A DNA stretch of 11,400 bases from Gloeopeniophorella convolvens (GCA_022496205.1 WTXD01000357.1:1-11400), one strand, 5' to 3'. Numbered from the stretch's first letter, positions 1 through 8,729 are shown. The notes: a model not told the origin generated them from the letters alone. Numbers and translations are program-made.

Positions 1-1751
1 GGCGCGCGCGCACGGCAGGCGCGTCGTATGCGCTGCTGCCGGTGCAGGAAGAGCGCGGTGCGCAGGCGCGCCGCGCTTGGCGGGCGACGCGGGGGTCGTT
101 GCTTCGAAGTAGGAGAAGAAGGGCGCGGATGGGGGCGCGGAGGCGTACGACGCCGCTGCGGGGTGTGTGTTAGTGAGCGAATGCGGGCGTGGGACGGTGA
201 GGGAGAAACACCTTTTGCGCGCCAGAGCTTCGAGGTGGGCTCGTCTTGCAGGTGGGCTAGCACCTCGTCGATGTATGCGAGTGCGAGCTCGGTGTGGAGC
301 GTGGGGTCCTGTGGGCCGAGAGTGAGCTGGGGATGGGGACGCACGCGTGTGCGCGCACCGCTTTCCGCTTTTGCAGGACCAGGTGCTCGAGGAAACGCAT
401 CGCCGCCTCGGGGCTCGCCGCGCGCAGCTGCGCGAGCAGCGTCGCCTCGTCCTCCGACTTGGCACCGCGCTTGCCGGGGCCATGCGCAGTCAGCAGCTGC
501 GCGGCGGCCGTTAGCTGTGAGGACGCTGTGAGGAAGGCAGGGGCGCACCTTGAGCGCGCGCTCCGCGTCCTTTCCGGCGAGCCAGGCACCCCATTGTTGT
601 GTGAGCACGCGGTTGCGCCGTGTGGTGAGCAGCGCAAACATGTCCGAGAGCGGGTCTGGGATCTCCGTGTCCGTCCATTCGCCGTCGACGAGCCTGTATG
701 CGCAGTGTATCAGCACACGCTAAGCCGCGTCGAGGGAACGGCGCACTTAGACCAGGCGGTCAGCAGCGCGGCGTCGTCGCCGCGCGCTGCGTACAGCTTG
801 CAGAGCGCGCTGTACTGCCCCGTCGTGCGGAAGACGGGCTCGACCTCGCCCAGGTCGATTCCGTCCGCCTCGGCGAGCAGCGCATATAGGTCCGTCGTCT
901 TTTCCGCCTGCGCGAATAGCTTCGCCAGCACCGTGTCAACAATCTACACGCATAACATGAGCCTACCGTGCGCACGGCACACAAGCGAGGGTACACGCAC
1001 CGCACGCACGGCCGGCGCCGCTGCCTCGCCGCGCACGCGCCGCCACTTGCGCAGGAACGCCTCGAGCATGTCGTGCGCGGCGATGCCGAGCACACGGCGC
1101 AGCTCCGCGGTCGGCGGCGCGCTGCGCGTGTTGGGCGCGAGGAACGGAGAGTAGTTCCGGACTATGTTGGCCACGACTGCACGTCAGCCGCCGGCGGACG
1201 GGCGCGTCATTTCATGCGGGCGGCGGGGGAGGCGGGGGCGGGGCGGGGGGCGGGGAGGGAGAGGGACGTACTGAGGTCGTCGAGCGACGCGTACGGCGGC
1301 ATGTGCGCCGCGACGCCGGCGAAGACGGGGAGCGCGGCGTGCGCGGGGGCGGCGAGCAGCGCGCCGCGCAGGGCGGGGAAGTAGGAGATGAGGATGCGCG
1401 GGTCGAGCTCGCCTTGGAAGAGGCAGAAGCCCGCGTCCTCGAAGCGCGTCTCGAGCAGGCACTGGAAGCCGATGCGCTGGTAGACGTACGCGAGCTCGTC
1501 GGCCTGCCGCGGCGGGGCGTCAGCGCTGTGCGCAGGGGCGGAGCGTGCGCGCGCACCTCGTCGGGGTCGACGACGAGCTTGCCCTGCACCTTCTTGCGCT
1601 GCTGGTCGGCGAGGCGGATGGCGTCCTCGATGCGGTGGCTGTCGAGGAGGGCCTCTGCCTGGTCGATGGCGGTGTCGGGGAGGAGCGACTGGACCGAGTT
1701 TGGGCCCAGGATGAGGACGCTAGAGCGCGGAAATGTCGAGCGCTGGGCCAT
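1..1751 (-). CDS. Vps3/Vps39 (TGFBRAP1-like) vacuolar sorting protein, CNH-less and 3'-partial
   Basis: Exons on the minus strand: 1751-1557, 1503-1272, 1176-1010, 943-747, 693-549, 496-359, 308-212 and 155 to the window edge; the eight introns are mostly 50-66 bp, one is 95 bp. The joined frame gives the family signature LLDSHRIEDAIRLADQQ, then YQRIGFQCLLETRFEDAG, LDPRILISYFP, and a Vps39_1-like helical stretch from about residue 195 (TVLAKLFAQ, LGEVEPVF, YSALCKLYAARG). Known members are subunits of the CORVET/HOPS complexes that tether endosomes and vacuoles through Rab GTPases; I cannot tell Vps3 from Vps39. ATG 1751 has A at -3 and G at +4. Oddities: the N-terminal CNH domain is missing, and the frame breaks twice in the last 90 bases. 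The donor at 1009 has an alternative 9 nt further in (1000). It could be a truncated paralogue, a pseudogene, or an intact gene carrying assembly errors. Confidence 0.75.
1218..1265 (+). repeat. G-rich tract, G-quadruplex-prone
   Basis: The plus strand carries at least seven runs of three or more G separated by one to three bases. The tract lies inside the 95-bp intron (1271-1177) of the Vps-like gene, the longest intron in that gene. The G-rich strand is the template strand, so the RNA would be C-rich. Folding is inferred from the sequence pattern only. Confidence 0.6.
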
Positions 1752-2054
1752 GTTCGTATGTTTTCAGGAAATCTCAATCTCAATCATGGAGGAGAGCGTG
1801 CAAGTGCCGGAACCGTGACACGCTGCGCACACCGCCGCACGCGCGTGGACGCCACACTCCGCCACCGGGCGTCTGACATACCAAGTCTATCTCACCGATT
1901 CTCTACAAGCATATATTGTCAAGCTCTGACAAGTGTAGCTGCAACTCGATATTAGAAAAGCATCAAAACACTACTGGAAGACTATGAATTATAAGGAGCC
2001 CGACTTGGTTTACTGAGCATTGTCCGTGAGTTCGTTCGATTCGCTATCCATCCT
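1752..2054. other. Intergenic: upstream of Vps-like gene, downstream of zinc-finger-like gene
   Basis: No open frame of note on either strand. Composition falls from very GC-rich in the Vps-like gene to moderately AT-rich, especially 1890-2010. On the minus strand an ATATAT stretch near 1911-1916 lies about 160 bases upstream of ATG 1751 and could act as a TATA-like element; this is only a positional guess. No CNH-domain coding sequence is visible here, which matters for the truncation question. Confidence 0.5.
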
Positions 2055-3082
2055 CTACTGCGACCACGGCGGGACCGTAGACGCCGCCACCTTGTTTACA
2101 ACGTCGCTCATCTTCTCAAACATGGCTTTCATCGCCTCTAAGTTCTGCGCCATAGCGGCCAACTGGACGGACTGCAGGATCATCTGCTTGGCGGGGTGCA
2201 GCTATCATTCGCAGCGTCAGCATCATAGCAAGAGCCTCTCACAGCTTGCGGGACAACGCACCTGTGCAAAGTCGTGTAGGTCGTGCCTGCGCACATCGTC
2301 AAGAGAGCGAGCCGTCGCTACTTGATCGATATATTCCGCCGCGGCAACGCCAGCAGTGCTTCCCGCCCTCTCGCCCCCGGCCGGCACCTGCGCAGGCGCA
2401 TGAGGTCCCTGGGGAGCTACCGCACCGGTCGTGGCGCCGCGCTTGGACACGCTTGTAGCCTCCGGTTCGCGGGTGTCAATTGCCGCGCTCCCACCGGCTG
2501 CTATCGCAGCGGGCGCTGAAAGAGACTCATTCTCCTGGGCTCCGAGCCGGCCACGGTGACGTCCGTGGGTAGCAGCGGGGCTGCTCGCCAGAAGCGCAGC
2601 CTCACGCTCGCGCCGGGGCGTGGTGCCGGGCTGTGCTGTGCGGCTGCCGATGCCACGTCCAGGAGGGGCCGAGGTGGTGTGGAGGTTTGGAAGCGTGCGC
2701 TGGCGCTCCGGTACACGAGATGACCCTTCCTGGCGTGACGGTTGGCCAGAGACATTGTCTCGGGCCTGAAGCTGCCGAGCTGCAGCTTTGGCCGCTGCGC
2801 GACGCGCGCGACGTGCCTCGCGCTCGCGCAACTTGAACGCATATCTGCGGTTCCTATGGTACCTGCCTTCTGCATGCTTCAGTGCGGCCGACGCGATGAG
2901 CCACTGCCCATCGTTGCAAACCCTGCACCTGAATCTCGAGGAATTGGAGTTGGAGTTGGAGTTGGAGTTGGAGTCGAACTCTGTGGGAGCGTATTTGCCC
3001 AAGAATCAGCAGTGCAAGGGGTGGAGCGCCACGAATACGCACCGTTGGATTCCATAACTTTGATAACATTGGCGATCGTCAT
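2055..3082 (-). CDS. Unrecognised basic protein with Cys2His2-like motif, 301 aa, three exons
   Basis: Exons: 3082-3043, 2980-2262, 2201-2055; introns of 62 bp (GTGCGT...ACAG, branch-like CTGAT) and 60 bp (GTGCGT...ATAG, branch-like CTGAC). Both joins keep frame, giving 301 aa and a TAG stop. The long middle frame has no ATG of its own near its 5' end, and a stop lies just upstream, so the small first exon starting at ATG 3082 is needed; its -3 base is a weak T. Residues 17-27 are an SN dipeptide run. C32, C35, H49 and H55 form C-X2-C-X13-H-X5-H, resembling a zinc finger. Residues 55-80 are Arg/Ala-rich, the middle is low complexity (Ala, Gly, Pro, Arg), and the last 48 residues look helical, rich in Met, Gln and Ala. 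Similar short Cys-His motifs occur in uncharacterised basidiomycete proteins. I do not recognise the family. Nucleic-acid binding is an inference. Confidence 0.62.
2944..2973. repeat. Hexanucleotide microsatellite (TTGGAG)5
   Basis: Five tandem copies of TTGGAG on the plus strand. On the coding (minus) strand this reads as alternating Ser-Asn codons at the very start of the middle exon of the zinc-finger-like gene, just after its splice acceptor. Because the unit is six bases, gain or loss of copies changes protein length without shifting frame. Confidence 0.9.
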
Positions 3083-3518
3083 CGAGAGCCGCGTTTTCTT
3101 TCTTTGGGAGGGCAGTTCGACCTACCAGCGCTCAGCGACGAGTCACGACCGAGTCTTCGCGATAGTAGGCAACGCGCCCACAGTGGCCTGGCGTAAAAGG
3201 GATTTCCAGGCTGAGCCCTCAGCATTTAGGTTGATCTCTTTGATATACTGAGCCGCACCTCTTGAAAACGGCTGTGAGCGATGTATATGCGCTCAATTGC
3301 TTGCTGACAGGAGAAGAGCACAATCGAGCCCGACCCGCGGGAGCCCTCGCGACGGTCACCTGACTGCAATGTGAACCTATCTCGTGACCGTGACGAAGTT
3401 GCTTGGGTGCCATCATCCAAGTTTAATATTCCCAATACTTATTGGTGGTTGTGAGCGTGCGAAAATAGGCTGTCAGATATTGGTCAGATACAGGCCGCCC
3501 GCGCCGCCTTCACTCCTA

Positions 3519-3530
3519 GTAAGTACTTAC
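3519..3530. promoter_or_regulatory. Perfect 12-bp palindrome GTAAGTACTTAC
   Basis: The 12 bases equal their own reverse complement. They lie 46 bases upstream of the NLR-like start codon, just before a direct repeat of GTTACAT at 3536-3549. This could be a dimeric transcription factor site. It also contains GTAAGT, a strong 5' splice donor, so it may instead begin a 49-bp leader intron ending at AAG 3567. Confidence 0.4.
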
Positions 3531-3540
3531 CACACGTTAC

Positions 3541-3573
3541 ATGTTACATGGGACAACACCCTCCAAGGACTGA
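3541..3573 (+). promoter_or_regulatory. Upstream ORF in leader of NLR-like gene (10 codons)
   Basis: An ATG at 3541 opens a 10-codon frame that stops at TGA 3571-3573, three bases before the main ATG at 3576. A second upstream ATG at 3548 opens a 70-codon frame that overlaps the main coding region to 3760. Both have T at -3, while the main ATG has A at -3 and G at +4. If the transcript starts upstream and is unspliced here, they should reduce translation of the main frame. Confidence 0.4.
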
Positions 3574-3575
3574 TC

Positions 3576-6500
3576 ATGGTCATACCGCAACCCGACGATG
3601 CTCCGCCGCCTACCCAACCTCTGGGCTCATCCACGTCGAGCATTCCGATCATCTTCGATTCCGCCTTGAAACAGTATGCTGCGAAGACCGGAGCCGATTT
3701 GACCACCCATGCGCTTACCGGAAAGCTGGGCCGTTGCAACACCATCGATGGTGTTATTGACGTGTTTACGGACCAGTTGTACCTATTGAAGTTGTATAGA
3801 AACCGTCGGGGCAGACGGGCGAAGGTATTGGAAGCGGTCAAGCCAGTGGTGGATGCTGTTCTTTCGTTGTATGCCAGCGGGGTACTGGACCAATGTCTGG
3901 CATCGGTAAGCTGCCCGCTGTAGATCATCACATCCGGACTAATTCAATAGATCCATTGTTCACCAGGTTTTTCCACCTGCGCAGGCGATTTTTGGTAGCA
4001 TCGGGATCTTGCTTCAGGTATGCGTCACACATCGCGGCGCGCTCGAAGTAATGCCATAGCTCATAGATAATCAGACCACGAGGAAGGTTGGAGAGGACTT
4101 CGACACGCTCATCGGCCTCTTCGACTCGATCAAAATCTTCCTCGATCGTCTCAAGGTCTACGATCAAGCGCCACTCCCTTCCACCATCTCGGAGGTCATC
4201 ACGAAAGTCTTCGCTGAAATGATCTCAATCTTCGCCCTCGCGACCAAGGAGATGGAGCAAGGCACTCTAAGTGAGTCCTGTCTTCCGTTCCGCGGCTCGA
4301 GTTTAATGTCATATAGAGAAATTTGGGAAGGCGCTGTTGGGACACAAGGGGATACGGGATGCACCGGAGAGGATGAACAAGCTCACTCAGGAGGAAAGTC
4401 GGGCGGTGGCGGCTGAAACGTATGGCAACACTGTGGCGATCAAGGATTCTGTACATCGAGCCCTGAGCATTGGGGTTATGATAAACCGTTCGTCTCATGC
4501 TCTCGATATCCCTCACTGTGCTGTCTGACTCGTTTTCAGGTGATCAACTGCAAAGCCGTTACCGTGAATGGCTGAGCCCACCAGATCCGTCGACGAACCA
4601 TAACTTCGTGTCGAAGGGACATCACGCTGGAACCTCCACCTGGTTCATTGAAGGCCGCGTTTTCGAAGAGTGGAGGAAAGCAGGATCGCTGATGTGGATA
4701 TACGGAAAACGTGAGCATCCTCTTCAAGTTGTCGGCCTTCCTGATTTCACATATATCGCCCTCTCGCAACCTAAGCGGGATCCGGGAAGAGCGTCCTGTG
4801 GTACGATGCATATCCAAATAGTCCGCACTGATGCTGACATCTATGATGAAAGCTCTACCATTATCGAGGAACTTCAGCGATTGCACACAAGGGGGTCGAG
4901 CCTTACTGTGGTATACTTCTACTTCGACTTCCGGGACTCCAAGAAACAGGATTTCCGTGGAATGCTCACGTCTCTCATCATCCAACTCTCTACGGCATCC
5001 GACACTCTCTGTAAACTTGTCTCACGCTCGTATTCTGCCCACGGCAATGGTCTGCGGCAACCTAAGGAAGAAGCGCTCGTACAATGTTTACTGAACATGC
5101 TCTCGGCCCCGGGTCAGGGAGTTAGATGTATTATTCTTGACGCCGTGGACGAATGTCCAAATAATCGCTTGTCTCCACCACGTCGTGAAATTCTGGATTT
5201 CCTGAACTCAATTGTCTCCCTCCGCTCATCCGATCTGCGTGTATGCATCACCAGCCGTCCCGAGGATGATATTTCCACCCGTGTCCGACCCCTGGCGCCC
5301 CATAGGATTTGCTTGGAAAACGAAGTCGGACATGCACTCGACATGGAAAGATATATACGATACACTGTCGAGACGGACGAGAAGATGCGGAGATGGAAAG
5401 AAAAGACGAGGAATCACGTTGTCGAGACACTGTCGAAGAATGCTGATGGGATGTGCGTTGCCGCACCGGCATCATTCATGATAAACGTGCTCACAGCTCA
5501 TTGAAGGTTCCGCTACGTCGCCTGCCAGCTCAACATCTTGTGCAACTGTCCTCCGGCGACCGTCGATGTCACTCTGCAAACCCTTCCCAGGACACTTTAT
5601 GAGACGTACGAGTCCACGTTACGGCGCATCAAGGACGATTCTGAAGATAATTGGCGTCACGCTCACCGCATCTTCCAATGTCTTTCCTTCTCTGCCCGCC
5701 CTCTCCGCGTCGATGAGCTCTCCGAAGTTCTTGCAGTCGACTTTGATCAAACGATCCCTACGTTGAAACTAGATTGGCGCTCAGAGAGCGCAGAAGATGC
5801 CATCCTCTCCACATGCCCTGGAAGCTTCATCGCCATCGTTGATGGGTATGGTGGCAGGATTGTGCAGTTTGCACATTTTTCAGTGAAAGAATTCCTGACA
5901 TCAGACCGTCTCGCCAACTCATCAGACCGCGATGTATCCCGCTTCCATATCCTCTCCGGGGTCGCGCACACCGTCCTTGCTCAGGCTTGTCTAGCCACAC
6001 TGCTCCACTTAGACATATCGAGCATCAAAGAGAGCATCAGAAGTTACCCCCTCTCTTTCTATGCCGCTGAACATTGGGACAACCACGCGCGAGTCGACAA
6101 CGTAGTAGACCACATCAATGACGCCATGGATCTTCTTTTCGATCCGCAAAGGCCGCACTTTGCAGCATGGATCTGGGCCTATGATAAGGACAGCTTCTAC
6201 TACCCGAAGGGTCGTCCAGCAAAACCATCCGCGACACCTTTCTACCATGCTGCATTGTGTGGCCTCACCGATCTCGTCCATCGCCTGCTCATCCCCCAGC
6301 CCGAGAGCGTGAACACTAGGACCGGTCAGCAGGGGACCGTACTGCACGCTGCAGCATACGGCGGCCATCTCAGCACTGTTCAGGCACTGCTGGACTACGG
6401 CGCAGATGCGAATGCAGAGTGCGGTAAATACTGCACAGCACTTCAGGCTGCGTCATGTGAGGGACACCTCGAGGTCGTCCGGCTGCTGCTTGAGCGCGGT

Positions 6501-7514
6501 GCGGACGTCGGCGCAACAGGTGGCAATTATGGAACCGCGCTGCAGGCTGCATCGACAGGGGGACACCTAGAGATCGTCCAGCTGTTTATCGAGCGCGGTG
6601 CGGACGTCAACGCAATGGGTGGCTACGATGCAACTGCGCTGCAGATCGCATCAGCCGAGGGACACCTCGAGACTGTTCAGCTGCTGCTTGAGCGCGGTGC
6701 GGACATCAACGCAACTGGCGAGTGGGATGGGACCGCATTGCAGGCAGCGTCGGCCTCAGGACACCTCGAGATCGTCGAGCTACTGCTCGGGCGCGGTGCG
6801 GACGTCAACACCCAAGTTGCAGGCAGTCGATTCGTCACTTGTCTTACGGCCGCGTCCTCGACAAGGCATCCAGATATTGTCAGTCTCTTGCTCAAGCATG
6901 GTGCGGATCCACACACGGTACACGGCGGACGGTTCGCAAGCGCATTGGTAGCGGCGTCACTCGAGGGTGACATGGAGATCGTGCAAATTCTACTCGATTG
7001 GGGTGCGAACGTCAATCCACAGGTCAAGACTGATCTTGTGCCATCCCTCTCGATGCCATCTCAATCCCCCAAAAACGCGAGCACCGGCGATGCCGAATAC
7101 GCAACCCCACTGGCCGCCGCTTCGGCTTGCTACAAACCCCAACTCGGTCTTGACATCGCTCAATTGCTACTAGCGCGAGGTGCGAACGTCAATGCTCGAG
7201 GGTCCAAGCGTGGGACTGCGCTGGTCATAGCATCGTACGAGGGCAAGCAGGAGATGGTGCAGCTGTTACTGAACCACGGTGCCGACGTGAACGACGAAGG
7301 AGGTGGGATGTACGGAAACGCCCTTCAGGCAGCATCCCGCAGTGGATCTATATCTAGTATCCAACTGCTGCTCAAGCATGGGGCCGACGTCAATGCGCGG
7401 GGCACTTCGGTCGCCAAAAGCGCGCTGAAGGTAGCATCAGCCAGAGGATACGAAGATATCGTGGACCTACTGTCAAGCGCAGTGCAACCAAACAGCGTCC
7501 AATTGACTCGATAG
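3576..7514 (+). CDS. NLR-like STAND protein: Goodbye domain, P-loop NTPase, ankyrin repeats (1183 aa)
   Basis: Exons: 3576-3905, 3967-4017, 4075-4270, 4317-4487, 4540-4710, 4776-4800, 4853-5452, 5507-7514. All seven introns (46-65 bp) are GT...AG and every join keeps frame. Residues from about 27 to 147 match the fungal STAND Goodbye domain (IFDSALKQYAAKTG, then VFPPAQAIFGSIGILLQ). WLSPPDPSTNHN precedes the NTPase, as in fungal STAND proteins. Walker A is GKPGSGKS (305-312), Walker B IILDAVDE (408-415), and a sensor-like CITSRPE is at 446-452. A winged-helix-like region follows (LPRTLYETYESTL ... VQFAHFSVKEFL). About 12 ankyrin repeats run from residue 758 to 1170. Family members are cytosolic nucleotide-switch receptors whose repeats sense a ligand; in fungi some control heterokaryon incompatibility and cell death. 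The effector role of Goodbye is not established. The key NTPase residues are present and no internal stop is seen, so it should be functional. The least certain join is the donor at 4488 (GTTCGT). Confidence 0.92.
4776..4800 (+). other. 25-bp micro-exon encoding the Walker A loop
   Basis: Exon 6 of the NLR-like gene is flanked by a 65-bp intron (4711-4775, GTGAGC...TAAG) and a 52-bp intron (4801-4852, GTACGA...AAAG). It completes Pro307, encodes GSGKSVL (308-314) and gives two bases of Cys315. Reading through either intron destroys the P-loop. Only this splicing gives the canonical GKPGSGKSVLCSTIIEEL sequence. Its length is not a multiple of three, so skipping it shifts frame. Confidence 0.85.
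6234..7490 (+). repeat. Ankyrin-repeat coding array with 99-bp tandem period
   Basis: About 12 ankyrin units start near residues 758, 791, 824, 857, 890, 923, 959, 993, 1048, 1085, 1119 and 1153, each with a TALQAAS-like helix and a LLLERGADVNA-like ending. Units between 6333 and about 6830 keep an exact 99-bp spacing: a 24-base stretch at 6483-6506 recurs unchanged at 6681-6704, and its 15-base core recurs at 6591-6605. Later units are more diverged, and one carries a longer insert at about 7026-7100. Confidence 0.9.
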
Positions 7515-8729
7515 ACTGGTACGGCAGAATATATACCACGTCGACTCATAGTGCTGATGAGATGCTCTGCCCTTCAGTGACTCGTGGATAGTCCGGGTGG
7601 CGGTTTCCGTTCTGGTCACTGGCAGGTCCATATCTTGTGAATGGTGTGTACGAGAGAGTGGCGAAGATTATTTGTATGCCGTGTATATTGGGGGGCCGGG
7701 TGTTGGCGGGTAGATGATATCCCGGGACACGAAAGCAACTTGTTGTATGCGTGGCTGCGCCATGTATCTACTTGCATAGAGGGATGCAAGTCGGAGCGAC
7801 GAAGTGGGGTGAACATATTCGCTTGGACGTCGTTTGACGGAGGGAGACAAGAATGGTCGCTACGGCCTGGGCATGCTGGACACGGGTAGTCGATTTGGAG
7901 ACCAGACGACAAGCAACTGCCCGCCTTGGGAAGAATGTGGTTGCCCTTCCTATCTGCGATGGGATGATCAGGTTGGCACGACACCACACACGATGGAAGA
8001 CACGCTCACCACATCGCCGTGATCATATCTTCGCGGTCGTAGTCTCACTGTCGCTTCCAGGGAGCCGTTACTCGAGGTTGGGTACGCATCCACGTGCTTA
8101 TTCGAGTTTGATAGTTGAGGTAGGGGTGTTCGTGCGGCGCCGGCGCGGCATCACGAAGCCGACGGTAGCAGGGTAAAGAGCGGGAGGAGCAGTGTGAAGA
8201 TCTCCTCCGAGGTGCTGGTGTTAGCTCGGATATACATCCGCGTGTCCATGCTGAGCGATTGTTAGGGGCGGTCGGGGCGATAGCGCAGCCCTAATGCTGT
8301 GAAGGCAGGCGAGATCAGTGAAGCACCTCAATGCAAGCGGAGACCAGTGGTGAAAATGTGTCGACCGTAAGTATGACGCGGACATAACGCGGGCGCGGGG
8401 AATGCCGTGACATGCGACACGTGGCTGCCACAACTTCAATCCGTCTCGCGGAATTGCGGCTACCAACGTTGTGGAGGGGCCATCCTGAGTGACTCCCCCA
8501 AGACTCCCCTCTGCAAAGAGCTCGTAGATGATGCATATTCAGGTAATCCCCAACTCATATTCGTGCTAGCGATACAAAGCAGTCTGATTATGGCCTGACA
8601 TAGACGCGAACTCCCCTGCGGGAAATTTGACGAACAAAACGGTAAAGGGTGAACGCGGCTTGCCTCGACGGGGCCTTGAGGGCTGGCCGCCAGAGCATAA
8701 ACCTTCAAGACATTGCAGCACCTGACTGC
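7515..8729. other. Convergent intergenic region, no supportable gene
   Basis: About 1.2 kb between the 3' ends of the NLR-like gene and the F-box gene. Several frames of 60-123 codons exist on both strands, but none shows a recognisable motif, amphipathic or hydrophobic pattern, or splice-linked continuation. It must contain both 3' UTRs. I see no tRNA, no tandem array and no transposon ends. Confidence 0.5.

Larger units (their letters stand above)
3083..3575. promoter_or_regulatory. Divergent intergenic region shared by zinc-finger-like gene and NLR-like gene
   Basis: These 493 bases separate the start codons of the minus-strand gene at 3082 and the plus-strand gene at 3576, so both promoters and leaders must fit here. 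The leader of the plus-strand gene holds a palindrome, a duplicated 7-mer and two upstream ATGs, listed separately. The plus-strand frame is open back to about 3384, but it holds no in-frame ATG before 3576 and I regard it as chance. No clear TATA box was identified. Confidence 0.55.

Noticed and set aside
28..1384. Long plus-strand open frames opposite the Vps-like gene
   Set aside because: They are Arg/Ala/Ser-rich frames caused by high GC. The minus strand gives spliced sequence with clear family motifs and consistent splice sites over the same region.
2999..3002. Non-ATG start (TTG) for the zinc-finger-like gene
   Set aside because: A short upstream exon with an ATG at 3082, a GTGCGT donor and a matching phase gives a complete gene without needing a rare start.
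3384..3575. In-frame extension of the NLR-like gene upstream of 3576
   Set aside because: It has no ATG, reads unlike the Goodbye N-terminus, and the ATG at 3576 has a strong context.
3928..4167. Minus-strand 79-codon frame with protein-like composition
   Set aside because: It lies opposite exons 2 and 3 of the NLR-like gene, whose plus-strand frame matches the Goodbye family.
4488..4539. Truncation of the NLR-like gene by the in-frame TGA near 4526
   Set aside because: The stop lies inside a 52-bp GTTCGT...TCAG intron with a CTGAC branch-like site; removing it restores the frame into the WLSPPDPSTNHN motif.
6333..7490. Ankyrin array as a CRISPR-like or satellite repeat
   Set aside because: The 99-bp units have no spacers and are fully explained as codons of 33-residue ankyrin repeats.
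7616..8176. Several overlapping frames of 60-123 codons between the NLR-like and F-box genes
   Set aside because: No motif or coherent composition, and frames on both strands compete equally; expected by chance in a stretch this long.
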